Shown in pieces: positions 42,795 through 55,491 of a stretch of 64,000 nt of DNA. The notes beneath the pieces were generated by a model. The model ran no database searches. It was not told the origin of the DNA and saw only the letters and a list, made by a program, of their open reading frames with translations. A program made the position numbers and the translations under genes. Each line of letters begins with the position of its first letter. The first letter of the stretch is position 1. Location: assembly GCF_030388245.1 (NCBI RefSeq), contig NZ_CP098362.1, positions 589,517-653,516 of the forward strand. Reading direction: 5' to 3'. This stretch comes from Paracoccus sp. TOH (lineage in GTDB: Bacteria > Pseudomonadota > Alphaproteobacteria > Rhodobacterales > Rhodobacteraceae).

Positions 42795-42838
42795 TCGGAA
42801 TTTCCGAAACTGGTTTCTGGATTATTAAATGTTCCTTA
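42794..42838. promoter_or_regulatory. CbbR operator region
   Basis: TTCGGAA-T-TTCCGAA (42794-42808) is a perfect 7-base inverted repeat that touches the cbbR start codon. TAA-N7-TTA at 42826-42838 fits the TNA-N7-TNA consensus described for CbbR sites. Both lie in the 99 bases between cbbR and cbbF. Confidence 0.6.
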
Positions 42839-42893
42839 AAGCCCAGCCATGTCAACAACGCACCGGGGACATGGACCAGGGAGAGGGGGGACG

Positions 42894-43886
42894 ATGACCG
42901 CCGACAGGATCGACACCGGACGGATTCCGTCCGGATTGCACCCGGTGATGCAGGCGCTGGCGGAGGCGGGGGCCGCGTTGGCCCAGCTGATCCGGGGCGG
43001 CGGCGATCTGGGCGCACCGGTCGGCACCAATGCGGATGGCGACGGGCAGAAGGCGCTGGACGTGCTGGCGTACGACCTGTTCCGCAGCGCGCTGGCCGGG
43101 GCCGGCGTGCGCTGGTTCGCGTCCGAGGAGCAGGAGCAGGCCTTGCCGCTGGACCCGCAGGGCGCGCTGGCCGTTGCCCTGGACCCGCTGGACGGCTCGT
43201 CGAACATCGACACCAACCTGTCGATCGGCTCGATCTTTTCGATCTACCCGGCCGAGGCGACGGCCGAGGCCAGCTTCCTGCGCCCGGCCCGCCAGCAGAT
43301 CGGCGCCGGCTACATCATCTATGGCCCGCGCTGCGCCATGATGGTCAGCTTCGGCGACGGCGTGCAGCATTACGCCCTGGACCCGGACAGCGGCCGCTTC
43401 CGGCTGGTGGACGACCGGCTGTCCATGCCGGACTGCTCGTTCGAATTCGCCATCAACGCCTCGAACTATCGGCATTGGCCACGTCCGGTCCGGGCCTATA
43501 TCGACGATTGCCTGGCCGGAATCGACGGCCCGCGCGAGCGCAATTTCAACATGCGCTGGCTCGCCTCGCTGGTGGCCGAGGCGCATCGCATCCTGATGCG
43601 CGGCGGCGTGTTCCTGTATCCCGCCGATGCCCGCAAGGGCTATGAGCGGGGCCGGCTGCGGCTGCTTTACGAATGCGCGCCCATCGCCTTCCTGGTCGAG
43701 CAGGCCGGCGGCCGGGCCACCGACACCGCCGAGCCGATCCTGGATCTTGTCACCACCGCGCTGCACCAGCGCACGCCCTTCGTCTTCGGCTCGGCCGAGA
43801 AGGTCGCGCGCATCGCCGCCTATCACGATCTGCCCGAACCCGAGATCTCGGCGCTGTTCGGCAATCGCGGCCTGTTCCGGGCCTGA
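42894..43886 (+). CDS. cbbF: Fructose-1,6-/sedoheptulose-1,7-bisphosphatase CbbF
   Basis: A 330-residue class I FBPase. The metal-binding and catalytic motif [20 protein letters not shown] is intact, as are GVQHYALDP and the [20 protein letters not shown] substrate loop. The ATG at 42894 follows GAGAGGGGGG, and the longer frame starting at 42849 is less likely. It dephosphorylates FBP and SBP in the Calvin cycle. First gene of cbbFPTLSX. Confidence 0.95.
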   Translation: MTADRIDTGRIPSGLHPVMQALAEAGAALAQLIRGGGDLGAPVGTNADGDGQKALDVLAYDLFRSALAGAGVRWFASEEQEQALPLDPQGALAVALDPLDGSSNIDTNLSIGSIFSIYPAEATAEASFLRPARQQIGAGYIIYGPRCAMMVSFGDGVQHYALDPDSGRFRLVDDRLSMPDCSFEFAINASNYRHWPRPVRAYIDDCLAGIDGPRERNFNMRWLASLVAEAHRILMRGGVFLYPADARKGYERGRLRLLYECAPIAFLVEQAGGRATDTAEPILDLVTTALHQRTPFVFGSAEKVARIAAYHDLPEPEISALFGNRGLFRA

Positions 43887-43907
43887 AACGGAAACCGAGG
43901 GACCACC

Positions 43908-44780
43908 ATGAGCAAGAAACATCCGATCATTTCCGTCACCGGCTCGTCGGGCGCTGGCACCACCACGATCAAGAACACCTTCGACCAGATCTTTCGCCGC
44001 GAGAGGATCACCGCCGTCAGCATCGAGGGCGACGCGTTTCACCGCTACGACCGCGCCGCGATGAAGGCCGAGCTGGCCCGGCGGACAGCGGCCGGCGACC
44101 ACACCTTCAGCCATTTCAGCATCGAGGCCAATGAGCTGGCCAAGCTGGAACAGGTGTTCCGCAGCTATGGCGAGACCGGCACCGGCAGGACCCGACACTA
44201 TGTCCACGACGACCGCGAATCCGAGCGTTACGGCGTGCCGCCCGGCCATTTCACCGAATGGTCGGAATTCGAGCCGGGCTCGGACCTGCTGTTCTACGAG
44301 GGGCTGCATGGCGCGGTCAGGACCGCCGATATCGACATCGCCGGCCAGGCAGACCTGAAGATCGGCGTGGTGCCGGTCATCAACCTGGAATGGATCCAGA
44401 AGATCCATCGCGACCAGGCCAGCCGCGGCTATTCGACCGAGGCGATCACCGACGTGATCCTGCGCCGGATGCACGCCTATGTGCATGTGATCTGCCCGCA
44501 ATTCACCCAGACCGACATCAACTTCCAGCGCGTGCCGGTGGTCGATACCTCGAACCCGCTCATCGCCCGCTGGATTCCCACGCCGGACGAAAGCCTGGTC
44601 GTGATCCGCTTCAAGAACCCGCGCGGCATCGATTTCCCCTATCTGACCTCGATGATCCAGGGGTCGTGGATGAGCCGCGCCAATTCCATCGTCATTCCGG
44701 GCCCCAAGATGGACCTCGCCATGCAGCTGATCTTCACGCCGATGGTCACGCGCATGGTCAGCCAGTCGAAACGCGTCTGA
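43908..44780 (+). CDS. cbbP: Phosphoribulokinase CbbP
   Basis: A 290-residue kinase making ribulose-1,5-bisphosphate. The P-loop is SVTGSSGAGTTTIKNTFDQI. IEGDAFHRYDRAAMKAELAR, with its catalytic Asp and His, follows, and HFTEWSEFEPGSDLLFYEGL and VPVINLEWIQKIHRDQASRG are typical of proteobacterial PRK. Length is normal. It is followed 16 bases later by cbbT. Confidence 0.97.
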   Translation: MSKKHPIISVTGSSGAGTTTIKNTFDQIFRRERITAVSIEGDAFHRYDRAAMKAELARRTAAGDHTFSHFSIEANELAKLEQVFRSYGETGTGRTRHYVHDDRESERYGVPPGHFTEWSEFEPGSDLLFYEGLHGAVRTADIDIAGQADLKIGVVPVINLEWIQKIHRDQASRGYSTEAITDVILRRMHAYVHVICPQFTQTDINFQRVPVVDTSNPLIARWIPTPDESLVVIRFKNPRGIDFPYLTSMIQGSWMSRANSIVIPGPKMDLAMQLIFTPMVTRMVSQSKRV

Positions 44781-44796
44781 AGAGGGGATCGCGCCA

Positions 44797-47708
<2,912 letters not shown>

Positions 47709-47720
47709 GGGAGAAAGACG

Positions 47721-48110
47721 ATGCGCATCACTCAGGGCTGCTTTTCCTTCCTGCCCGACCTGACGGACGGACAGATCCGCGACCAGGTCGAATATATCCT
47801 GTCGCGCGACTGGGCGGTCGGGATCGAGTTCACCGACGAGCCGCATCCCCGCAACACCTACTGGGAGATGTGGGGCAATCCGATGTTCGACCTGAAAGAC
47901 GCCAAGGGCGTGATGATGGAGCTGGACGCGTGCCGCAAGGCACATGGCGACAGCTATATCCGCATCAACGCCTTCGACAGCACCCGGGGATGGGAGACGG
48001 TGATGATGTCCTTCATCGTCAACCGGCCCCAGTCGGAGCCGAGCTTCCGCACCTGGCGGATGGAGGCCGACGGCCGGCATATCCGCTATACGCATGAGCT
48101 GGCGAGATAG
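47721..48110 (+). CDS. cbbS: RuBisCO small subunit, red-type
   Basis: A 129-residue subunit: MRITQGCFSFLPDLTDGQIR, then EYILSRDWAVGIEFTDEPHP and YWEMWGNPMFDL. The extended C-terminus (IVNRPQSEPSFRTWRMEADG) is the red-type hairpin that fills the central channel. It starts 12 bases after cbbL. Confidence 0.98.
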   Translation: MRITQGCFSFLPDLTDGQIRDQVEYILSRDWAVGIEFTDEPHPRNTYWEMWGNPMFDLKDAKGVMMELDACRKAHGDSYIRINAFDSTRGWETVMMSFIVNRPQSEPSFRTWRMEADGRHIRYTHELAR

Positions 48111-48137
48111 GCTGCCGGGCCTGACGGCCCGGCGATA

Positions 48138-48190
48138 GCGGGGGGCTTGCCGCCCCCCGCACCCCCCGGGGGTATTTGGGAAACGGAGAA
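48138..48190 (+). repeat. Hairpin plus GGGTATTTG repeat between cbbS and cbbX
   Basis: A perfect 9-base stem (GCGGGGGGC/GCCCCCCGC, 48138-48146 and 48152-48160) with a 5-base loop is followed after 9 bases by GGGTATTTGGGAAACG and GAGAA (48170-48190). It ends 6 bases before the cbbX ATG, whose purine-rich leader (GGAGAAAG) comes from the repeat. Confidence 0.78.
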
Positions 48191-48196
48191 AGCCGG

Positions 48197-49111
48197 ATGG
48201 ATGGCGATATGGGCGAGAAGACCGCCACGGTCGATCTGAAGGCCGAGTATGAATCCTCGGGCGTGCGCGAGATCCTGGACGAGCTGGACCGCGAGCTGAT
48301 CGGGCTGGCGCCGGTCAAGCAGAGGATCCGCGAGACGGCGGCGCTGCTGCTGGTGGACCGGGCACGGCGCGACCTGGGCCTGGCGCATGAGGTGCCGACC
48401 CTGCATATGAGCTTCACCGGCAATCCCGGCACCGGCAAGACCACGGTGGCGCTGAAGATGGCCGGGTTGCTGCATCGGCTCGGCTATGTGCGCAAGGGCC
48501 ATCTGGTCAGCGTCACCCGCGATGATCTGGTCGGGCAATATATCGGCCATACCGCGCCCAAGACCAAGGAGGTGCTGAAGAAGGCCATGGGCGGCGTGCT
48601 GTTCATCGACGAGGCCTATTACCTCTACAAGCCCGACAACGAACGCGATTACGGCCAAGAGGCCATCGAGATCCTGCTGCAGGTGATGGAGAACAACCGC
48701 GACGACCTGGTGGTGATCATGGCCGGCTATGCCGACCGGATGGACAGGTTCTTTTCCGCCAATCCGGGCTTCCGGTCGCGCATCGCCCATCACATCGAGT
48801 TTCCCGATTATACCGACGGGGAACTGGCGCGGATCTCGGCCTCGATGCTCGAGGCGCAGGGCTATGCCTTCGACAGTTCGGGCCGCGAGGCGATGGCGGA
48901 CTATATCCGCCTGCGCCGGGCGCAGCCGCATTTCGCCAATGCGCGCTCGATCCGCAACGCCCTGGACCGGGCCCGGTTGCGGCAGGCCAACCGGTTGTTT
49001 TCGGGCGGTGCCCCGGTCGATGCACAGGCGCTTTCGACCATCACCGGCGCCGATCTGCGGACAAGCCGGGTGTTCTCGGGCGGGCTGGACATCGACGGCA
49101 CCCGCGGCTGA
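48197..49111 (+). CDS. cbbX: CbbX, red-type RuBisCO activase (AAA+)
   Basis: A 304-residue AAA+ motor that removes inhibitory sugar phosphates from red-type RuBisCO by pulling the CbbL C-terminus. Walker A is [20 protein letters not shown], Walker [12 protein letters not shown], and sensor and Arg-finger regions follow ([28 protein letters not shown]). Pore loops include [11 protein letters not shown]. The ATG at 48197 is chosen because the repeat supplies its ribosome site. Confidence 0.97.
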   Translation: MDGDMGEKTATVDLKAEYESSGVREILDELDRELIGLAPVKQRIRETAALLLVDRARRDLGLAHEVPTLHMSFTGNPGTGKTTVALKMAGLLHRLGYVRKGHLVSVTRDDLVGQYIGHTAPKTKEVLKKAMGGVLFIDEAYYLYKPDNERDYGQEAIEILLQVMENNRDDLVVIMAGYADRMDRFFSANPGFRSRIAHHIEFPDYTDGELARISASMLEAQGYAFDSSGREAMADYIRLRRAQPHFANARSIRNALDRARLRQANRLFSGGAPVDAQALSTITGADLRTSRVFSGGLDIDGTRG

Positions 49112-49140
49112 GCCGCTGGAGGCCGGCGCCGCAACCCGCT

Positions 49141-50292
49141 ATGGCTTCCGGGCAGTCAGGCACGGGGGCGCGGGTGGAACAGGTCGAATGCATCGTTGCC
49201 GGGGCCGGCGTGGTCGGCCTGGCCATCGCCCGCGCCCTGGCGCTGCGCGGCATCGAGGTGGTGATCCTGGACGCCGAGGGGGCCTTCGGCACCGCCACCT
49301 CGTCGCGCAATTCCGAGGTCATCCATGCCGGCATCTATTATCCGCCCGGCAGCCTGAAGGCCCGGCTGTGCCTGCGCGGCCGCGACCTGCTCTATGCCTA
49401 TTGCGCGGACCATGCCGTGCCGCATCGGCGCTGCGGCAAGCTGATCGTCGCCACCGCCCCCGACCAGCAGGCGATGCTGGAGACGATCCGCAGCCGCGCC
49501 ATCGCCGCCGGCGCCGGGGCGCTGCGCCTGCTTCCCGGCTCCGAGGCGATGGCGATGGAGCCGGCACTGGCCTGTCATGCGGCGCTGCATTCCCCGCTGA
49601 CCGGCATCGTCGACAGCCATGCGCTGATGCTGTCGCTGCTGGGCGAGGCCGAAGCGCATGGCGCGGTGCTGAGCCTTCGCAGCCCGGTCTCCGGGGTCGA
49701 GGCCAAGGCGGGGCGGTTCGTGGTCGAAAGCCGCGATCCGGCCAGCGGCGCGCATTACCGGCTGGGGGCGCGGCTGTTCGTCAACGCGGCGGGACTGGCA
49801 GCATCGGAGGTGGCGCGCTCCGTCCGGGGGCTTGACCCCGCCCGGGTGCCGCAGACGCGTTATGCCCGCGGCAGCTATTTCGGCCTGCCGGGCCGGGCGG
49901 CGTTCTCGCGGCTGATCTACCCGGTTCCCGAGCCCGGCGGGCTGGGCGTCCACCTGACGCTGGATCTGGCCGGCGCGATGCGCTTTGGGCCGGATGTCGA
50001 ATGGATCCCGGACATCGATTACCGGGTCAGCGCGGCACGGCGCGCGCATTTCGAGGCCGAGATCCGCAAATACTGGCCCGCCCTGCCCCGCGACGCGCTG
50101 GCCGCCACCTATTGCGGCATCCGGCCCAAGCTGTCGGGACCGGGCGAGCCGCCGGCGGATTTCCGCATCGACGGCCCTGCCTTCCACGGCATTCCGGGGC
50201 TGGTCAACCTGTTCGGCATCGAGAGCCCCGGCCTGACCGCCGCGCTGGCGATCGCCGAGCGGGTCGCGGCGCTTTGCACCGGCCCGGCCTGA
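49141..50292 (+). CDS. FAD-dependent oxidase, L-2-hydroxyglutarate dehydrogenase-like
   Basis: A 383-residue DAO-family flavoprotein. The FAD dinucleotide motif is [20 protein letters not shown], followed by [20 protein letters not shown], a strong LhgO mark, and late [11 protein letters not shown] and [20 protein letters not shown]. It probably oxidises L-2-hydroxyglutarate or a related hydroxy acid. A GTG at 49171 is an alternative start. It follows cbbX closely but no cbb function is evident. Confidence 0.85.
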   Translation: MASGQSGTGARVEQVECIVAGAGVVGLAIARALALRGIEVVILDAEGAFGTATSSRNSEVIHAGIYYPPGSLKARLCLRGRDLLYAYCADHAVPHRRCGKLIVATAPDQQAMLETIRSRAIAAGAGALRLLPGSEAMAMEPALACHAALHSPLTGIVDSHALMLSLLGEAEAHGAVLSLRSPVSGVEAKAGRFVVESRDPASGAHYRLGARLFVNAAGLAASEVARSVRGLDPARVPQTRYARGSYFGLPGRAAFSRLIYPVPEPGGLGVHLTLDLAGAMRFGPDVEWIPDIDYRVSAARRAHFEAEIRKYWPALPRDALAATYCGIRPKLSGPGEPPADFRIDGPAFHGIPGLVNLFGIESPGLTAALAIAERVAALCTGPA

Positions 50293-50295
50293 TAT

Positions 50296-51600
50296 TCAGA
50301 CCCCCAGCCGGTCGCGCAGCGCATACCACCAGGAGCCGATCACCGAATAGGGCACGCGCAGCATCCGCCCGCCCGGAAAGGGAATCCAGGGAACGGCGGC
50401 GAAGGTGTCGAAGCGCGCGCTGTCGCCATGGATCGCCTCGGCGAGGATGCGGCCGAAGGTATGGCTGCCGGTGACGCCATGGCCGGAATAGCCATGCGCG
50501 AAATAGGTGTTCGCACCGATCCGGCCCATCTGCGGCACCCGGCTGAAGGACAGCGCGAAATTCCCCGACCAGGCATGGTCGATCCGCGCCTCGGCCAGTT
50601 GCGGAAACACCTTGAGCATATTGCGCCGCAGCTTGGCCTGGATGTCGCGGGGATCGGCCCCGCCATAGACCGTGCCGCCGCCGAACAGCAGCCGGTGATC
50701 GGCCGACATGCGGAAATAGTCGAGGATGTAGCGCACGTCCTCGACGCAGGCATCCGAGGGCATCAGGGCGCGGGCCCGCGCCTCGCCCAGCGGCTCGGTC
50801 GCCATGATCTGGGTCGAAACCGGCATCACCCGCCGTTCCAGCGCCGGCACGACATGGCCCAGATAGGCATTGCCGCACAGTACCAGAACCCTGGCCCGCA
50901 CCTCGCCCCCGGCGGTGCGCAGGCTGGGTGTCGTGGCCTGGTGATCGACCGAGATCGCGGGCGACATCTCGAAGATGGTCCCGCCCAGGCTTTCCAGCGC
51001 CGCCGCCTCGCCGAGCGCCAGGTTCAGCGGGTGCATGTGCCCGCCCCTGTGGTCGATCATGCCGCCGACATAGCGGTCGGTGACGACATGGTCCTGCATC
51101 CGGGCGGCATCCAGCATCTCCTGGCTGTCGATGCCGTAGCTGCGCCAGAGCCTCCAGCGCGCCTCGAGCTCGCGCATATGCGCGCCGGTCAGCGCCGCGA
51201 AGACGTTGCCGGGCTTGAGATCGCACTGGATGCCATAGGTGGCGACGCGTTCGCGGATGATGTCGCCGCCCTCCATGACCAGCCCGGCGACGAAGCGCGC
51301 CGTGTCCTGGCCGTAGCGCCGGGCGATGGTCTGCAGGCTGGCGTTCAAGCCGTTGACGATCTGCCCGCCATTGCGCCCCGAGGCGCCCCAGCCGATGCGC
51401 GCACCCTCGACGACCGTGACCTTGTAGCCCTTTTCGGCCAGGTGCAGGGCGGTCGAAAGCCCGGTATAGCCGGCGCCCAGCACGCAGATCTCGGTCTCGT
51501 GCAGCCCGGCCAGCGCGGGGCGCAGCGGCGCGGGATTGGCCGAGGCGGCGTAATAGCTGGCGGGATAGGCGCCGCTGCCGGCATAGGAAGTCGGGGACAT
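50296..51600 (-). CDS. puuB: Gamma-glutamylputrescine oxidase PuuB
   Basis: A 434-residue DAO-family flavoprotein. It has a FAD motif (EICVLGAGYTGLSTALHLAE), then GASGRNGGQIVNGLNASLQT, and late GTVYGGADPRD and YFAHGYSGHGVTGSHTFGRI. It oxidises gamma-glutamylputrescine after PuuA has made it. The ATG overlaps the puuA stop (TGATG), which fixes the start. Confidence 0.93.
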   Translation of the reverse strand: MSPTSYAGSGAYPASYYAASANPAPLRPALAGLHETEICVLGAGYTGLSTALHLAEKGYKVTVVEGARIGWGASGRNGGQIVNGLNASLQTIARRYGQDTARFVAGLVMEGGDIIRERVATYGIQCDLKPGNVFAALTGAHMRELEARWRLWRSYGIDSQEMLDAARMQDHVVTDRYVGGMIDHRGGHMHPLNLALGEAAALESLGGTIFEMSPAISVDHQATTPSLRTAGGEVRARVLVLCGNAYLGHVVPALERRVMPVSTQIMATEPLGEARARALMPSDACVEDVRYILDYFRMSADHRLLFGGGTVYGGADPRDIQAKLRRNMLKVFPQLAEARIDHAWSGNFALSFSRVPQMGRIGANTYFAHGYSGHGVTGSHTFGRILAEAIHGDSARFDTFAAVPWIPFPGGRMLRVPYSVIGSWWYALRDRLGV

Positions 51601-52949
51601 CAGACGGCCTCGAGATAGGAATGGTATTCGAATTCGGTGACATGGCGGGTGAAGCGGCGCAGCTCTTGTTGCTTGCATTGCACGAACATGCGCCGCAGCC
51701 GCTTGCTGAAGATGCGCTCGACCAGCGCACCGCGGGAAAAAGCCTCGATGGCCGAGGCCCAATCGGGCGGCAGCGAGTCGAGATCCAGCGAATAGGCGTC
51801 CCCGGTGATGGGCGGCGGCGGCTCCCATTGGTTCTCGATGCCGAGAAGCGCGCCGCCCAGGATCGAGGCCAGCACCAGATAGGGATTGGCGTCGGCGCCG
51901 GCGACGCGATGCTCGATCCGCCGCGCCTTGGGGCTGCCGCCGGGGATGCGGATGGCGGCGGTGCGGTTCTCGTAGCCCCAGGCGATGGCCGAGGGCGCAT
52001 GGGCGCCGGGCAAGAGCCGGCGGAAGCTGTTCTCGTGCGGGGCGAAGACCAGCGCGTTTTCCTGCATGGTGCGGATCAGCCCGGCAACGGCATGGCGCAG
52101 GATCGCGGTCCCCGCCTCGCCGCCATCGTCGAAGACGTTCCGGCCCTCGGCATCGTTGAGCGAGAAATGCACATGCATGCCCGATCCGGCCCGCTCGCCA
52201 TAGGGCTTGGCCATGAAGGTGGCGGCGAAACCGTGTTTGCGGGCGATGCCGCGCACCAGCCGCTTGAACAGCACCGCGTCGTCGGCGGCCTCCAGCGTGT
52301 CGGCGACATGCAGCAGGTTGATCTCGAACTGGCCGGCGCCGTTTTCCGAGATCGCCGCATCGGCCGGGATCCCCTGCGCGGCGCAGCAGTCATAGACCTC
52401 GTTCAGGAAGGCGTCGAAATGCTGCAGCTCGTCCAGAGACAGCGCGCCGTCCGAATCCAGCCGCTTGCCGGTGATCGGGGAACGCGGCGGCTGCGGCACC
52501 GAGCCCGAGGGGTCGACGACGTAGAATTCCAGCTCGGTCGCCACCACCGGCGTCAGGCCCCGCGCCCGGTAACGCTCGACCACCTCGGCCAGCGCCCGGC
52601 GCGGATCGCCCGGAAAGGGCGTGCCGTCCTCTTGCCGCATCCACAGCTGGGCGAAGGCGGCAGGCCGCGAGGTCCAGTCCACCGGGCTCAGCGGCCGGCC
52701 GGTGAATTCGCAGATCCCGTCCGCATCGCCGGTGTCCCAGACCAGCTCGTTGCCCTCGATATCCTCGCCCCAGATGTCCATGCCCAGCAGCGACAGCGGC
52801 ATGCGCAGCGCGCCCGAGGTGATCTTGTCCAGCTGGTCGACCGGCACGCGCTTGCCGCGCATCACGCCGTTCAAGTCGCAGATGCAGGCAAAGATCGTCT
52901 CGATCTCCGGCCGGTCGGCAAGCCAGGCCGTGGCATCCACGGTGGTCAT
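51600..52949 (-). CDS. puuA: Gamma-glutamylputrescine synthetase PuuA (glutamine synthetase family)
   Basis: A 449-residue GS-type ligase. Metal and ATP motifs are VATELEFYVVD, SENGAGQFEINL, GSGMHVHFSLND, ENRTAAIRIPGG and RRIEHRVAGADANPYLVLA. The N-terminal DLNGVMRGKRV is PuuA/GlnA3-like. It joins glutamate to putrescine or another amine. It is translated with puuB and divergent from a GntR gene. Confidence 0.93.
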   Translation of the reverse strand: MTTVDATAWLADRPEIETIFACICDLNGVMRGKRVPVDQLDKITSGALRMPLSLLGMDIWGEDIEGNELVWDTGDADGICEFTGRPLSPVDWTSRPAAFAQLWMRQEDGTPFPGDPRRALAEVVERYRARGLTPVVATELEFYVVDPSGSVPQPPRSPITGKRLDSDGALSLDELQHFDAFLNEVYDCCAAQGIPADAAISENGAGQFEINLLHVADTLEAADDAVLFKRLVRGIARKHGFAATFMAKPYGERAGSGMHVHFSLNDAEGRNVFDDGGEAGTAILRHAVAGLIRTMQENALVFAPHENSFRRLLPGAHAPSAIAWGYENRTAAIRIPGGSPKARRIEHRVAGADANPYLVLASILGGALLGIENQWEPPPPITGDAYSLDLDSLPPDWASAIEAFSRGALVERIFSKRLRRMFVQCKQQELRRFTRHVTEFEYHSYLEAV

Positions 52950-52967
52950 GATCGTGCTCCTACCAGA

Positions 52968-53008
52968 TCACATCTGGAATTTTGTGATATCATTTCTTAT
53001 GATGTGAT
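52968..53008. promoter_or_regulatory. Repeated operator between puuA and GntR gene
   Basis: ATCACA (52968-52973) faces TGTGAT (52983-52988), and a second TGTGAT lies 20 bases on (53003-53008). An inverted ATCAT/ATGAT pair sits between the two TGTGAT copies (52989-53003). This lies in the 130-base divergent promoter region and suits a GntR-type dimer binding on one helix face. Confidence 0.5.
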
Positions 53009-53079
53009 GGATTATCGCCTTGAGTCAAGCCGGCGTCTGCGTCATTCTGGCCGCCCCTGCCCCAGCCCGAGCGCCTGCC

Positions 53080-53769
53080 ATGGTCCAGCCCCTGCTTCCC
53101 GAGATCCCGCGCAGCGCGGCGATGACGACGCAGGAATATGCCTATGGCCGGCTGCGCAATGCGGTCATGGTCGGCGCGCTGCGACCCGGCACGGCGCTGA
53201 CCTTCCGCGGCCTGGCCGAACAGATGGGGCTGAGCCCGACGCCGATCCGCGAAGCGGTCCGGCGGCTGAGCTCCGAACATGCCATCGAGGTGCTGGGCAA
53301 CCGCCGGCTGCGGGTGCCCGAGATGACGCCGGGCCGGTTCGAGGAACTGGTGCAACTGCGCATCGCACTGGAGACCCATGCCGCCGCCCGCGCCTTCCCC
53401 TGGATCTCGGACATCGCCATCGATCGGCTGGCCGGAATCGACGCATGCATGGACGTCGCCCTGGCCGGCCATGATCTCGACGGGTTGACGCGGCTGAACC
53501 AGGACTTTCACAAGATGCTTTACGGGCTGAACCCCGACCAGGCGGCGATGCCGCTGATCGAAAGCATCTGGCTGCAGCTCGGCCCCTTCCAGCGCCGGGC
53601 GATCGAGCATCTGGCCGGGATCACCGCCGCCGACCACCACAAGGAAATGCTGGGCGCCATGCGGGACCGCGACCTGCCCGCATTGTGCGCGGCCATCGAG
53701 GCCGATGTGCATGACGGCTCGGTCCGCGCCGGCCGGATGATGCTCGCGCAGGCCCCGAGCCATCGCTGA
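53080..53769 (+). CDS. FadR/GntR-family regulator divergent from puuAB
   Basis: A 229-residue regulator. Its winged helix (AYGRLRNAVMVGALRPGTAL, then FRGLAEQMGLSPTPIREAVR) is followed by an FCD domain with likely ligands in LTRLNQDFHKMLYGL and ITAADHHKEMLGAM. The ATG at 53080 is preferred over an earlier TTG. It likely represses puuAB until an amine or intermediate binds. Confidence 0.87.
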   Translation: MVQPLLPEIPRSAAMTTQEYAYGRLRNAVMVGALRPGTALTFRGLAEQMGLSPTPIREAVRRLSSEHAIEVLGNRRLRVPEMTPGRFEELVQLRIALETHAAARAFPWISDIAIDRLAGIDACMDVALAGHDLDGLTRLNQDFHKMLYGLNPDQAAMPLIESIWLQLGPFQRRAIEHLAGITAADHHKEMLGAMRDRDLPALCAAIEADVHDGSVRAGRMMLAQAPSHR

Positions 53770-53891
53770 AACCGGGGTCGGCGGCTTGCCGCGCATGGCC
53801 GCCGCCGTCCTACAATTTCGCGGCATCACCGCTAAACCCGCGGCTGCCGGCGCGTTATTCTGCACCAGAAGCCCTGCCATGGAGATCCAGA

Positions 53892-54323
53892 ATGAAACGC
53901 CCCTTCCGGCTTGCCCTGATCCTTGCGCTGGCCGGCAGCCTTGCCACCCCCGCACTGGCCGACCGGGATCGCGGCCGCGACCGGCATGACCGACAAGAAC
54001 GCCACCACCACCAGCGCCACGACGACGACCGCCGCCACCATCACCGGCAGGAGGTCCGCTGGCACTGCCCGCCGGGCCTGATGAAAAAGGACCGGGCCTG
54101 CGTGCCGCCCGGCCAGGCCCGCAAGCATTCCCGCCACAATCCGCGGGTCGGGGAATATCTGCGCGCCGGCGATTACCGGTTCATCGGCGATCCGCGGCGC
54201 TACGCGCTGGAACAGCGCCGCGGCTGGGATTATTACCGCGACGACGACCGGATCTATCGGGTGGACAGCAGCACCCGCCGAATCCTGGCGGTGCTGGAAC
54301 TGATCAACGCCTTCTCGAACTGA
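53892..54323 (+). CDS. RcnB-family-like periplasmic protein, His-rich
   Basis: A 143-residue secreted protein. The signal peptide is MKRPFRLALILALAGSLATP then ALA, with cleavage likely before DRD. Next is a stretch dense in His, Asp and Arg (residues about 24-55) that can bind metal ions. The folded domain has WHCPPGLMKKDRACVPPGQA and YRFIGDPRRYALEQRRGWDY. The fold resembles RcnB. It may buffer metals in the periplasm. Confidence 0.72.
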   Translation: MKRPFRLALILALAGSLATPALADRDRGRDRHDRQERHHHQRHDDDRRHHHRQEVRWHCPPGLMKKDRACVPPGQARKHSRHNPRVGEYLRAGDYRFIGDPRRYALEQRRGWDYYRDDDRIYRVDSSTRRILAVLELINAFSN

Positions 54324-54337
54324 AAAAGGCGTATGCA

Positions 54338-54360
54338 GGGGCCGGGCGTGGCCCGGCCCC
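54338..54360. terminator. Terminator between convergent genes
   Basis: GGGGCCGGGC and GCCCGGCCCC form a perfect 10-base stem with a GTG loop between the RcnB-like gene and the Hint-domain gene stops. It can serve both directions. Confidence 0.6.
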
Positions 54361-54366
54361 GCGGTT

Positions 54367-55299
54367 TCACATGACCAGCGACCGACGGTGCTGCAGATGC
54401 CGCATGGCCAGCTTGCGGGATCGCCGCCCGCTGGGCAGCAGCCGCGCCGCCTCGGGCCGGAAGTCCTTATCCCGCAGTTCCGGGAACAGGACGAAGATCT
54501 CGGCGGCAGCGGCCGGTCCGACCGCCTTCAGCGCCTCGGTCCCGGTATACAGCGATTCCGTCTCGGCGCCGTTCGAGATCACCACCTCGTGCCGGTCGAA
54601 CAGCATGTGGTAATAGTCGACCCGATCCAGTTCGGGGGCGATGTCGATGCCGTCCAGCAGCAGCAATTGCTTGGCCGCGACCAGAACCTCGGGCGCGCCG
54701 AACATCCGCTGCGCCACGGCCGAGCGGACCAGGATCCGGTGCTGCGGCGAGACCAGCAGATCGCACACCGGTCGGCCGGCGCCAAGCGCGCCTGCCCGAA
54801 TGCGGATCGGCCGCAGATGCGGGGCCTGCAGCAGTTGCGTGGCCGACAGCTGGGTGCTGCCGATCCAGCGCAGCACCTGCGCACCATTGTCGCGGGTCAT
54901 GACCAGATCGCCGGCCGCCAGCGTCTCGATGGCGACGGGACCGTTCGGCGTCTCGATCAGGGTGCCGCGGCAAAAACAGGGCACACCCTGGATGTTGTTG
55001 CTGCGGATGCTCAGCGTGCCGACCTCTTGGCCTTCGCTGTTGAGGACGCGATAGGACCAGTCCTTGTAGCCCGGATCCTCGCCGTCATCCTCGGCAAGAT
55101 TGTCCACCTGCAGCGACCAGCCCTCGGGCAGGTTGACGATGGTATCGTCGATTTCATTATCGGCAGGCTGCGAATCGACGGTGATGGTGCCGCTGAACGA
55201 CGGCCCGATATTCACCGTCACCTGGTCGTCGGTGCCGTTGTTTCCGACATTTTCATAAAACGATCCGAATCCATTCGCATTGATCGTGAAGTCCGCCAT
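54367..55299 (-). CDS. Hint-domain (Hedgehog/intein-type) protein
   Basis: A 310-residue protein. The N-terminal about 120 residues are acidic and beta-rich (TINANGFGSFYENVGNNGTD). A Hint_2 domain follows from about residue 125 (PCFCRGTLIETPNGPVAIET, LAAGDLVMTRDNGAQVLRWI, and SPQHRILVRSAVAQ, with the block-B/F-like His). Cys at the start of the domain is the expected nucleophile. Such proteins are frequent in Rhodobacterales with unknown processing roles. The ATG at 55299 follows AAAAGGG. Confidence 0.88.
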   Translation of the reverse strand: MADFTINANGFGSFYENVGNNGTDDQVTVNIGPSFSGTITVDSQPADNEIDDTIVNLPEGWSLQVDNLAEDDGEDPGYKDWSYRVLNSEGQEVGTLSIRSNNIQGVPCFCRGTLIETPNGPVAIETLAAGDLVMTRDNGAQVLRWIGSTQLSATQLLQAPHLRPIRIRAGALGAGRPVCDLLVSPQHRILVRSAVAQRMFGAPEVLVAAKQLLLLDGIDIAPELDRVDYYHMLFDRHEVVISNGAETESLYTGTEALKAVGPAAAAEIFVLFPELRDKDFRPEAARLLPSGRRSRKLAMRHLQHRRSLVM

Positions 55300-55491
55300 G
55301 GTTGGCCCTTTTCTGTTGCGTTGAGACTTCTTCAGACAGCGCGTGAAGCACACCGCCCGACGTGGGCGGCGCGGCCGGCATGCTAACGGCTCTGACCGAA
55401 CGGTTCAGTCACAATCGGGCGGAAAAACGCCAGATCCGGTTGTGCCGTAACGTCACTCAACCCCAAGGAGAAACCCTTGGAATCAAGGCGG

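Noticed and set aside
50204..52000. Long minus-strand frame (about 598 codons) across puuB and part of puuA
   Set aside because: It is the shifted frame of puuB/puuA. Known motifs of both enzymes are in the other frame.
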